Below are positions 7,857-14,217 of a stretch of 33,354 bases of DNA, one piece after another. A program made the position numbers and the translations under genes. How positions within the stretch are numbered: position 1 is the stretch's first letter; every line of letters starts with the position of its first letter. Source of the DNA: Gammaproteobacteria bacterium. Its GTDB lineage: Bacteria > Pseudomonadota > Gammaproteobacteria > Pseudomonadales > Azotimanducaceae. Location of the stretch: positions 1-33,354 of the forward strand of contig JAFIFJ010000063.1 in assembly GCA_020832085.1 (NCBI GenBank), read 5' to 3'. The notes below the pieces were generated by a model that was not told where the DNA came from, ran no database searches, and was given only the letters and a program-made list of their open reading frames with translations.

Positions 7857-8198
7857 TCAACCAAGAATCCTTTCGTAGCTGTCCTCGTCGAAGCCGACGA
7901 TCAGCGTGCGACCCACCTTCAGCGTGGGGGCGCGCAGATTGCCCGTGGGCCCGAGCATGGCGGCTGCGGCCGTTTTGAGGTCGGTCTTGCCCAGCGGGAT
8001 CTGCTCGACCTTGCGTCCCTTGGCCACGATCAGTTCATCGGCGTCGGCGACCAGCGCGAGCGCGGCGTCGAGGCCGAGTTTGCGGCTGGCCGGCACCTGC
8101 TCTGCGATGTGGATGTTCCTGGCCCCCAAGACCTTGGCGGCTCTGCTGCATCCCGTTCAACCGTTGCGGTGGTAGTACCAATCAGCGGTTTTCGCCAT
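7857..8198 (-). CDS. ArsC-family thioredoxin-fold selenoprotein, copy 1 (TGA at codon 14 read as Sec)
   Basis: Reading from the ATG at 8198 gives 113 codons with one in-frame TGA at codon 14 (complement 8157-8159). The surrounding protein is WYYHRNG-U-TGCSRAAKVLG, so the TGA replaces the first cysteine of a C-x-x-C redox motif (Sec14, Cys17) right after a beta strand, as in ArsC/thioredoxin folds. A probable cis-proline lies at RAPTL (Pro91). Four lines support read-through. AGGAGGA sits 8 bases before the ATG. The frame stays open and protein-like after the TGA. A SECIS-like hairpin follows at the expected distance. The second copy at 10106-10447 keeps the same TGA in the same place. Ordinary gene calling would give a 90-residue piece from TTG 8129 lacking the active site. 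I believe the family includes known Sec- and Cys-containing ArsC-like members. The substrate is unknown, and real arsenate reduction is not shown. Expression needs selA, selB, selC and selD elsewhere in the genome. Confidence 0.85.
8122..8141 (-). promoter_or_regulatory. Bacterial SECIS-like hairpin, copy 1
   Basis: On the mRNA, GCC and GGC (3 bp), a G-G mismatch, and CCAA with UUGG (4 bp) close a GGUC apical loop. The loop begins 23 bases after the UGA codon. Bacterial SECIS elements lie within the coding region just after the UGA, with the loop roughly 16-37 bases away and a G among the first two loop bases; the E. coli fdhF loop contains GGUC. All of these features are met. The structure was folded by eye. 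Confidence 0.75.
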
Positions 8199-8206
8199 CT
8201 CGGGGG

Positions 8207-8213
8207 TCCTCCT
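8207..8213 (-). promoter_or_regulatory. Strong ribosome binding site that fixes the selenoprotein start
   Basis: AGGAGGA on the minus strand lies 8 bases before the ATG at 8198. It decides for the start upstream of the TGA rather than the TTG codon inside the gene. Copy 2 has GAGGAG at the same 8-base spacing. Confidence 0.8.
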
Positions 8214-8322
8214 GCTGACCTCTTCGGACGCTGCATCCTAGCCTAAAACCAGCAGGTTTCGGGCACGCGGCCGTCCTGGGATGATCTACTGTGGCGTCCC
8301 GCTTGGACCTGGAGGGTGGATC

Positions 8323-8394
8323 ATGGTCAATCAGCGTGTGCTGTTGGAACGCTACCCCAGAGGACTAGCTTCCGCGCCTCAGAGCCTTGGCTGA
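8323..8394 (+). pseudogene. 5' remnant of an NADP-dependent oxidoreductase (CurA/YncB-like)
   Basis: A GGAGG ribosome site precedes ATG 8323 by 7 bases. The first 15 codons read MVNQRVLLERYPRGL, closely matching the start of the intact oxidoreductase at 11448 (KRVLLARYPSGL). Similarity then stops, and the frame ends at TGA 8392-8394 after 23 residues. The enzyme is normally about 337 residues, so only the translation start survives. It is divergent from selenoprotein copy 1, just as the intact gene is divergent from copy 2. This suggests that a selenoprotein-oxidoreductase pair was duplicated and one oxidoreductase was lost. The match is short, so chance cannot be fully excluded. Confidence 0.5.
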
Positions 8395-8693
8395 TTGGCG
8401 CGCAAAAGACTCCACAAGGCGCTCTGGAGAACAAGTCCAGGAATGTGGGGTCGACTTCAAAGGGGCGCGTCGTGAACTCCCCTAGCCGTCCGCTGTTTGG
8501 GTGGCAGACGACAAGTCGGAGAGCGTGTGAATTCGGAGGAAAAGGCACCACATGGCGTGAAAGCTGGCGGTACGGCGCGCAGTCAGTCCAGACTGAAGCG
8601 ATCTGTCTGCCAGGTTGCCCTGCTGCACCGGCCCGGTGCCTGCCGCAGATCTTGCCCGCCCTCCTCTTGGGTAGGGCGGCACTCCATACATAC
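8395..8693. other. Intergenic stretch without a recognisable gene
   Basis: Open frames exist on both strands, but none has a ribosome site plus a recognisable protein. Two GC-rich palindromes are visible, GCACCG/CGGTGC and CCGCCCT/AGGGCGG, in the last 75 bases. This may be the decayed remainder of the region that followed the broken oxidoreductase start. Confidence 0.5.
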
Positions 8694-8722
8694 GAAAAAT
8701 GCCCCACCGTGGTGGTGGGGCA
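8694..8722 (-). terminator. Intrinsic terminator of the PEP-CTERM gene
   Basis: On the minus strand TGCCCCACC (8722-8714) and GGTGGGGCA (8708-8700) form a perfect 9-bp stem around 5 bases, followed by a TTTTTC run (8699-8694). It lies 44 bases after the stop of the PEP-CTERM gene at 8767. Confidence 0.85.
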
Positions 8723-8766
8723 CTTCGCAGTACTCAGGCGGTCGACGTGTCTCGGGCGCGCAATGC

Positions 8767-9411
8767 TCAGACCCGAGGCCGGCGCCGGAATGCTCCTAGA
8801 AGGCCAAGTCCGCCGAGCAGAAGGGCGAGTGTCGCAGGGGTGGGGACTGCGGAGGTCGCCGGCTCACCAAAGATCGCGAGATCTGCTGAGAAGAGGTTGA
8901 AGCTCTGGGCTCCGCCTGCTGTTGCGTTGAACCAGAGATAGAACGCCTCGCCGGCCAGGATGTCATCAAAGATGCTGAGTGATGGTTCGAAAGCAAAGGT
9001 ATTGGTCACCAGGTCGTTTGATGAGCCCAGGCTGGGTTGCTCTGAAGTCAATGTGACAGCCTCGGTCGGAGACGAAGCAGGGCGAACGCGCCAGGGCTGT
9101 AGCCCCCAAAATCCAGCTCGCGCATCAGAATAGGTCAGCGTCAGCTCGAAGCCCGAGATGGAGTCATAGGCGACGCCGGAAAAATCGAACACATCGAAAA
9201 AGCGCTGACAGCCACTGCTGTTGGTGATCGTGATCGAGTCGCTGTTCAGTGTGTCGCAGGTACCTGCGCCGAGGCTTGGCGTTGAGACCTGGCCAGGTCC
9301 GGTGCCGTAGTCATGCGAAATTGTAGTAAGCAGCGTGGCGTTTGCGGCGGTGCCGATCAGCAATAACGCTGCGACTGCTGCCAGTCGAATTGCCGGTGTC
9401 TTCATGGTCAT
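8767..9411 (-). CDS. PEP-CTERM sorting-domain protein (secreted, surface or exopolysaccharide-associated)
   Basis: The 214-residue product has an N-terminal signal peptide (about 1-25, ending near AANA) and a C-terminal tripartite sorting tail. The tail consists of VPTPATLALL, a hydrophobic stretch rich in Leu and Gly, and a basic end (RRRPRV). Such tails are processed by exosortase in biofilm-forming Gram-negative bacteria, and the VPTP variant of VPEP is common. The middle resembles a secreted beta-sandwich domain, with no enzyme motif seen. ATG 9411 is preceded by AAGGA at 8 bases; ATG 9405 is an alternative. A sigma-54-type promoter lies about 120 bases upstream and a strong terminator follows, so it is a single-gene unit. 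No exosortase gene is in the window. Confidence 0.85.
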   Translation of the reverse strand: MTMKTPAIRLAAVAALLLIGTAANATLLTTISHDYGTGPGQVSTPSLGAGTCDTLNSDSITITNSSGCQRFFDVFDFSGVAYDSISGFELTLTYSDARAGFWGLQPWRVRPASSPTEAVTLTSEQPSLGSSNDLVTNTFAFEPSLSIFDDILAGEAFYLWFNATAGGAQSFNLFSADLAIFGEPATSAVPTPATLALLLGGLGLLGAFRRRPRV

Positions 9412-9530
9412 AACCCCGTTCCTTGGTTTCTGTAGTGGATTGCAGTAACAGGCACGGACCCGTTTGCCGAAGGCCCATCGCTGTTGGTGGCCCGGCAAGT
9501 TGCCGAGAAAAAGCCAACGAGGATTGTGCA

Positions 9531-9546
9531 AGCAAGATGGGTGCCG
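9531..9546 (-). promoter_or_regulatory. Sigma-54 (RpoN) type promoter of the PEP-CTERM gene
   Basis: On the minus strand the sequence is CGGCACCCATCTTGCT. It matches the -24/-12 consensus TGGCAC-N5-TTGCW at every defined position except the first, with the invariant GG-N10-GC spacing. Transcription would begin about 12 bases on, giving a leader of roughly 110 bases. PEP-CTERM genes are known to be frequently preceded by RpoN sites, linked to the PrsK/PrsR regulators, which raises confidence. Confidence 0.7.
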
Positions 9547-10105
9547 CGGGCGATTTCTGATTTGATTACAGCGCTTTAGGAATTCAGTGATTTTCTGGAA
9601 TCCTGCTTGTGTAAATTTTTCTGACAGGTGGCCGGTGTTCAGGAGGTTCGCGGGCCCCTTGGTCCAGCAGGGCCACGGACCGAAACCTGTCCATCCAACA
9701 GGCCTTCGCGTGGCTCATGCCGCCGCAGTCAGGCCGAGGCAACGTTTGGACCAGCACCAGAACTGTGACGTTTCTGAAGGTCGGAGAAACTGTCCGATGG
9801 TTCAGTCGGTTGGTCTGGTCCGCCCCACGCATGGGGTACCCCGATGAGCGTTGTGGATCGGCGACGGGCCGATTCGGCGAGAACTCGTCTGAAAGCGTAA
9901 ACTCAGTTGACACGCAGACGTCGAGAAACGCGAAGTGCGTGCAGGGCGACAAGTGGATCTGGCGGTCTGCGAGGGACTGCTGGAGCGTGATTTTGGGATA
10001 CGACCACCGGGGCCGGCCAACCCGTTCGTGTTCACAAGCAGTGATCCACTGCAATCGTCACGAGATTAAGGGACTTCAACGTGCCCACCACCCCATGACC
10101 GGCGC
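9547..10105. other. 559-base stretch without a recognisable gene
   Basis: Two long frames overlap on opposite strands (9717-10127 plus, 9584-10054 minus). Neither has a convincing ribosome site, domain or composition, and the plus-strand one runs into selenoprotein copy 2. The first 60 bases are AT-richer than the surroundings. It could be a decayed gene or acquired DNA, but no repeats or transposase motifs were seen. Confidence 0.45.
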
Positions 10106-10447
10106 TCAACCAAGAATCCTTTCGTAGCTGTCCTCGTCGAAGCCGACGATCAGCGTGCGGCCCACCTTCAGCGTGGGGGCGCGCAGATTGCCCGTGGGTC
10201 CGAGCATGGCGGCTGCGGCCGTTTTGGGGTCGGTCTTGCCCAGCGGGATTTGCTCGACCTTGCGTCCCTTGGCCACGATCAGTTCATCGGCGTCGGCGAC
10301 CAGCTCCAGGGCTGCGTCGAGGCCGAGTTTGCGGCTGGCAGGGACCTGCTCTGCGATGTGGATGTTCCTGGCCCCCAAGACCTTGGCGGCTCTGCTGCAT
10401 CCCGTTCAACCGTTGCGGTGGTAGTACCAGTCGGCGCTGTTCGCCAT
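10106..10447 (-). CDS. ArsC-family thioredoxin-fold selenoprotein, copy 2 (TGA at codon 14 read as Sec)
   Basis: This second gene of exactly the same length (113 codons) begins at ATG 10447 with GAGGAG 8 bases upstream. The TGA is again codon 14 (complement 10406-10408) in the motif U-TGC. The protein differs from copy 1 at only four positions (K3N, T4S, A48E, L74P), and base identity over the gene is about 95%. The TGA, the cysteine at 17 and every base of the downstream hairpin are unchanged. Identity continues only about 9 bases past the stop codon and falls off within the first codons and upstream of the start. The duplication is therefore either recent or kept alike by gene conversion. 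Starting from TTG 10378, as a standard pipeline would, omits the active site. Two intact copies with identical TGAs argue strongly against a nonsense mutation. Confidence 0.85.
10371..10390 (-). promoter_or_regulatory. Bacterial SECIS-like hairpin, copy 2
   Basis: Same sequence and geometry as the copy-1 hairpin: a GCC/GGC lower stem, a G-G mismatch, a CCAA/UUGG upper stem and a GGUC loop 23 bases after the UGA. Because the two copies are identical here they show conservation but no compensatory changes. Confidence 0.75.
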
Positions 10448-10773
10448 CTTTGCTGCTCCTCTTTGCTGTCGCGTTGGACGCTTCATCTCCCCCCGAATGT
10501 CGGCTGATTTCCTGTGGAAAGCAAGGGTCGTCGCGCAGTCTGGCGGGCCATTTGCGGTGCCATCGGGGCAGGGTTACAGTCAGGGGTGCTGGAGTTCGCG
10601 TCAGCTCATCTTCGAGCGGTGAACTGCAGCGGTCGGGGATCCTCGTCTGCCCTGACAGAGATGGGGAGGCGATGAAGTTCTGTGCGGCGTCTGCACCGGG
10701 TTGAATCCCGGCGAAGCGTCTGCAGTGAAGCGTTCCCGACCTTCGTCCGCGTCAACGCTACTGGGGAGAGATC
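10448..10773. other. Divergent intergenic region between selenoprotein copy 2 and the SnoaL-like gene
   Basis: These 326 bases must hold promoters for both directions. The first 50 resemble the matching region of copy 1 (shared block around AGCGTCC on the minus strand). A small perfect hairpin built on CCGGG/CCCGG lies near 10697-10712. No gene or riboswitch was recognised. Confidence 0.45.
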
Positions 10774-11451
10774 ATGAGTGATTTGGAGAGGATGATGGGG
10801 CGTCGTGCTGCGACGGGCCAGGGCTTGGTGCTGATGGGGGTGCTGGTTGTGGCGCTGGCGTCGGTGTCGGCATGGGCAGGACCACAAGGGAACAGTCCTC
10901 AACCTGCCCGGGATCAGATCCAGGATCTGGTGGTCTGCTATGCCCTTGGCACCGATGCCATAGGCCGGGCGGTGGATGCGATCGGTGACCAGCCGCTGGA
11001 TTCCACGGTCAATATTTCTGAAGCGAACTTCTCCGAAGCTTTCGCCGAGGGGCTGGCGCTCTACCGGGAGTGCTTTGCGGATGGGTTCTCCTTCACGCTC
11101 GAGTTTGACGGCGTGCCCGCACTGACCGTTCCGGATCCCGCGACGGTTACGCCGAGTACCGACTCCGCCCTGCAGTGGGCGAACTTCGTCAACAACGCGT
11201 TTCGCGCTCCGGGATACCGTAATACCCAGCACCACATGGGGACGATCACCAGCCGCGCGCAGGGCAACACGGGGACGGCTCAGTCCTATCTGATTGCAAC
11301 GCACTCCTACGGGCCCACCAGCGCTCGAACGGGGGTCAATGTGGTCGGCGGGACCTATACGGACGAAGTGGTCCGCGTTCGGGGCCGTTGGCTGATCCAA
11401 AAACGCACGTTGAACATCACCTCCAGCGTAAACGTGCCGGACAATCTGTGA
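10774..11451 (+). CDS. Secreted SnoaL/NTF2-like domain protein
   Basis: The 225-residue product begins with a signal peptide (hydrophobic stretch about 16-35, cleavage near SAWA). It continues with an NTF2-like fold of the SnoaL type: an N-terminal helix RDQIQDLVVCYALG, a central NTQHHMGTI strand and a C-terminal sheet ending VVRVRGRWLIQKR. Members bind or isomerise small hydrophobic molecules, and many have unknown substrates. GGGGAGAG lies just before ATG 10774. Its stop overlaps the oxidoreductase start (GTGA), so the two are co-translated and possibly act on related compounds. The export signal is notable because its partner is cytoplasmic. Confidence 0.75.
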   Translation: MSDLERMMGRRAATGQGLVLMGVLVVALASVSAWAGPQGNSPQPARDQIQDLVVCYALGTDAIGRAVDAIGDQPLDSTVNISEANFSEAFAEGLALYRECFADGFSFTLEFDGVPALTVPDPATVTPSTDSALQWANFVNNAFRAPGYRNTQHHMGTITSRAQGNTGTAQSYLIATHSYGPTSARTGVNVVGGTYTDEVVRVRGRWLIQKRTLNITSSVNVPDNL

Positions 11452-12461
11452 ACACCAGCAAACGTGTCCTGCTCGCCCGCTATCCGTCGGGTCTGCCGGT
11501 AGCAGCGGATTTCGCCCTCGATGAGGTTCCGCTTGCGGAGCCTGCAGAGGGCGAGTTCCTCATCCGCAATCTCTACTTCTCGCTGGATGCCGGGTTCCGG
11601 CAATGGATGCGGGAGGGCGCGGGGGACAACTACCTGTCGGCCATGCAGATCGGTGAGCCGGTCATGAGCCTCACCCTGGGCAGAGTCGAACGTTCCCGGC
11701 ATCCGGACTTCGAGGAGGGCATACTGGTTCTCGGCCGCCATGCCTGGGAGACGTTCACCCTGACCGATGCCAGTGACTTCACCGCGCCGCTGGAAGTGGA
11801 TCCGGATCTACCGCTGCATCTCTACATGGGGACCCTTGGACCCACCGGTCTGACGGCCTACTTCGGACTCCTGGACATCGGCCAGCCCAAGGCCGGTGAG
11901 ACGGTGGTGGTGAGCGCCGCCGGCGGGGCGGTGGGGTCCGTGGCGGGCCAGATCGCCAAGGCTCTCGGCTGCCGCACCGTCGGACTCACCAGCAGTGACG
12001 ACAAGGCTGCCTGGCTCCAGCGGGACATCGGTTACGACGTCGGCGTCAACTACAATGCTCCGGGCGGACTCGACGAGGCCCTCAAGCAGGCCTGTCCGGA
12101 AGGTGTGGACATCTACTTCGACAACGTTGGCGGTGCCATCCTCGACACCACGCTCACCCACCTGCGGCAGAACGCCCGCGTCGTCCTCTGCGGCATGGTG
12201 GCCGACTACCATGATGCCGACACCCCCTACGGCATCACCCACCTGTGGCAGGCCATCACCAAGCGCGCCACGCTCAAAGGCTTCATGTACACCGATGAAG
12301 TGGCGCGCTACCCGGAAGCCATGGCCCGCATGCGGGGCTGGCTGGATTCTGGAGCCCTGCGCACCTTCGATGAGATCCACCAGGGCATCGAGGCCACGCC
12401 AGCGGCCTTTTGTGGCCTGTTTACCGGTGCGAACCGGGGCAAGGCCATCATCGAACTCTGA
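11448..12461 (+). CDS. NADP-dependent oxidoreductase, zinc-independent MDR family (CurA/YncB-like)
   Basis: Medium-chain reductases of this group reduce the double bond of alpha,beta-unsaturated ketones and related compounds with NADPH. The 337-residue product has the N-terminal block RVLLARYPSGL, the nucleotide-binding loop SAAGGAVGSVAGQIAK and the later FDNVGG motif. No zinc-ligand cysteines are present. The start is GTG 11448, overlapping the SnoaL gene stop; a longer frame from TTG 11388 lies inside that gene and is unlikely. The exact substrate is unknown. A truncated relative lies at 8323. Confidence 0.88.
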   Translation: MNTSKRVLLARYPSGLPVAADFALDEVPLAEPAEGEFLIRNLYFSLDAGFRQWMREGAGDNYLSAMQIGEPVMSLTLGRVERSRHPDFEEGILVLGRHAWETFTLTDASDFTAPLEVDPDLPLHLYMGTLGPTGLTAYFGLLDIGQPKAGETVVVSAAGGAVGSVAGQIAKALGCRTVGLTSSDDKAAWLQRDIGYDVGVNYNAPGGLDEALKQACPEGVDIYFDNVGGAILDTTLTHLRQNARVVLCGMVADYHDADTPYGITHLWQAITKRATLKGFMYTDEVARYPEAMARMRGWLDSGALRTFDEIHQGIEATPAAFCGLFTGANRGKAIIEL

Positions 12462-12660
12462 AGTTGGGCCACCCGTGGCGGAGGACTGGGCGGCTTTTTC
12501 CGGATTCAGGCGGGGTTGTCCGTTTTATGATCGGTCAACTGTTGCATAGGCGAACAGTTTGCGAACGTTATGAGCCCGTTTTGGGGCCGGCACGATGCTT
12601 GCGACAGCTGGATTGTCGATCTTTCTTTCGACTTCATTCAAGCCAAGCAAGGAGACCGCC

Positions 12661-13209
12661 ATGAGCAGTTCCCATGGGCAGACACCTCGCAAACGCACTC
12701 AACTCGCCGGACTTCTCGTCGTGGGCAGTTTCGCCTTTCTCGGGCATGCAGCCATCGCCCAGGCGCCGGGCAATCCGCCTCACGGACAGCAGCCGCCGGC
12801 AGGTCAGCAGCCTCCGGCGGGTCAGCAACCCCCGGCAGGTCAGCAGCCTCCAGCAGGCCAGCAGCCGCCGGCGGGCCAGCAGCCGCCGGCGGGCCAGCAA
12901 CCCCCGGCGGGTCAGCAGCCGCCCATGGGCCAAGCGGCCCAGACGCCGGATTTCGATGACGCGACGGTGGAGCGCTTCGCTCGGGCCTGGAGCGAAGTGC
13001 AGGAGATCCGTGACGACTACATGGGGCGGATCGAGGCCGCAGACGATGCGGAAACCGCACAGGAGCTGCAGAGCAAAGCCCAGGAAGCCATGGTCGAAGC
13101 GGTCACGGATGCCGGGGTCGAGGTGAGCGAGTACAACCGCATCGCCGCTGCCAAGGGCCAGGACCCGGAGCTGGCTGAGCGCATTCGCGACCTGGCCGGA
13201 TCCGGCTGA
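12661..13209 (+). CDS. Secreted DUF4168-domain protein with a GQQPPA repeat
   Basis: The 182-residue product has a signal peptide ending near AIAQA, a repetitive linker and a C-terminal helical domain of the DUF4168 type (about 95-180). The domain starts VERFARAW and includes the block DAGVEVSEYNRIA. The linker is eight tandem hexapeptides GQQPPA, the last GQQPPM, encoded by an 18-base DNA repeat. AAGGAG lies 6 bases before ATG 12661. DUF4168 has no established function; proteins of this kind are exported. The repeat number may vary between strains. Confidence 0.8.
   Translation: MSSSHGQTPRKRTQLAGLLVVGSFAFLGHAAIAQAPGNPPHGQQPPAGQQPPAGQQPPAGQQPPAGQQPPAGQQPPAGQQPPAGQQPPMGQAAQTPDFDDATVERFARAWSEVQEIRDDYMGRIEAADDAETAQELQSKAQEAMVEAVTDAGVEVSEYNRIAAAKGQDPELAERIRDLAGSG
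12784..12927 (+). repeat. 18-base tandem repeat, 8 units, coding GQQPPA
   Basis: Eight direct units follow each other without gaps inside the DUF4168 gene. They differ mostly at third codon positions (GGT/GGC, CAG/CAA, CCG/CCT/CCC), so the peptide is conserved while the DNA drifts. This points to selection on the peptide, or to an old array. Confidence 0.9.
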
Positions 13210-13247
13210 ACCGAAACCCTTCCTTCAATTCACCATTGATCCCTTCG

Positions 13248-13282
13248 CCGGCCCGGCCTGCCTGATGCGCAGTCCGGGCCGG
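13248..13282 (+). terminator. GC-rich hairpin after the DUF4168 gene
   Basis: CCGGCCCGG (13248-13256) and CCGGGCCGG (13274-13282) form a perfect 9-bp stem 39 bases after the stop. The following T-run is weak, so terminator function is only likely. Confidence 0.45.
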
Positions 13283-13438
13283 TTGCCATTACGGCTTGCA
13301 GTTCAGGGAGCGCCGATCGATCGCTGCGGACTTCCTGTCGGCCCATCTGCCTTTGCGTCGAGTTGGCTGGCCCGTCCGTTCAGGTCCAGGTATGTTCACC
13401 TGCACGCCTGACGGTAGGCAACCAACGGAGAGCAAAGC

Positions 13439-14203
13439 ATGGGACGAGTGGAGGGCAAGGTCGCGATCGTGACCGGCGCGGCATCGAATCCGGGATTGGG
13501 CTATGTCACGGCCATGACCCTGGCGAGGGAAGGGGCCAAGGTGGTGGTCACGGACCTCGATCTGCCGGGCGCCGAGGCCTGTGCCGCTGCGATCCGTGAT
13601 GCCGGGGGCGAGGCGCTCGCCCTGGTCCAGGATGTGACCGACGAGAAGCGCTGGCAGGAAGTGATCCATGAGACTACCGCCGCCTTCGGCAAGCTCGACG
13701 TGCTGGTGAACAATGCCGGCATCGCCATCCTCGCGCCCATCGAAGAGCTGTCCCTGGCGCAGTGGAACAAGCAGATCGAAGTCAATCTCACCAGCGTCTT
13801 TCTCGGTTGCAAGGCGGCCATTCCCGCACTGCGGGCCGCCGGCGGCGGCTCCATAGTCAACCTGTCGTCGGTGGCGGGTCTGGTGGGGCTGCCGACCTGC
13901 AGCGCCTATGGGGCGTCCAAAGGTGGCGTGCGGATCATGTCGAAATCCCTGGCCGTGGAACTCGGCAAGGACAACATCCGCTGCAACTCCGTCCACCCCG
14001 GGGTGATCTGGACCAACATGCAGGCGGCGGCGACGGGTGCCAGCGATCCTTCCGGGGTCGAGGCGGGTGTGTCGCGGATTCCGCTGGGTCGGGTGGGCAA
14101 GGCCGAGGACATCGCCAACTGTGTGCTGTATCTGGCGTCGGACGAGGCCAACTACGTGACCGGGACGGAGTTCACCGTGGATGCGGGCATGACCGCACAA
14201 TAA
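13439..14203 (+). CDS. Short-chain dehydrogenase/reductase (classical SDR)
   Basis: The 254-residue product is a typical NAD(P)-dependent oxidoreductase. The cofactor loop is TGAASNPGLG (12-21), Asp39/Asp41 after the second strand suggest NAD preference, and NNAG lies at 91-94. The catalytic set is Asn115, Ser144, Tyr157 and Lys161 in YGASK. The C-terminal block VTGTEFTVDAGMTAQ is common in 3-alpha/20-beta-type steroid or hydroxy-acid dehydrogenases, but the substrate cannot be read from sequence. GGAG lies upstream of ATG 13439. The PhyH-type dioxygenase begins 14 bases after its stop, suggesting a two-gene catabolic operon. Confidence 0.9.
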   Translation: MGRVEGKVAIVTGAASNPGLGYVTAMTLAREGAKVVVTDLDLPGAEACAAAIRDAGGEALALVQDVTDEKRWQEVIHETTAAFGKLDVLVNNAGIAILAPIEELSLAQWNKQIEVNLTSVFLGCKAAIPALRAAGGGSIVNLSSVAGLVGLPTCSAYGASKGGVRIMSKSLAVELGKDNIRCNSVHPGVIWTNMQAAATGASDPSGVEAGVSRIPLGRVGKAEDIANCVLYLASDEANYVTGTEFTVDAGMTAQ

Positions 14204-14217
14204 AGGGAGCCGAGGAT

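Noticed and set aside
8129-8198. TGA in the small minus-strand gene considered as a nonsense mutation, with translation from TTG 8129
   Set aside because: The second copy has the same TGA, the frame and protein similarity continue on both sides, and the best ribosome site serves the upstream ATG.
9584-10127. Two overlapping long frames on opposite strands between the PEP-CTERM gene and selenoprotein copy 2
   Set aside because: No ribosome site, recognisable domain or natural-looking composition in either; listed only as a stretch without a gene.
10697-10712. CCGGGTTGAATCCCGG hairpin upstream of the SnoaL-like gene, considered as a tRNA or riboswitch part
   Set aside because: It resembles a T-arm but has no other cloverleaf elements and matches no riboswitch I know.
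13762-14217. Long N-terminal extension of the PhyH dioxygenase frame
   Set aside because: It lies entirely within the SDR gene in another frame, and GAGG plus the conserved start favour ATG 14218.
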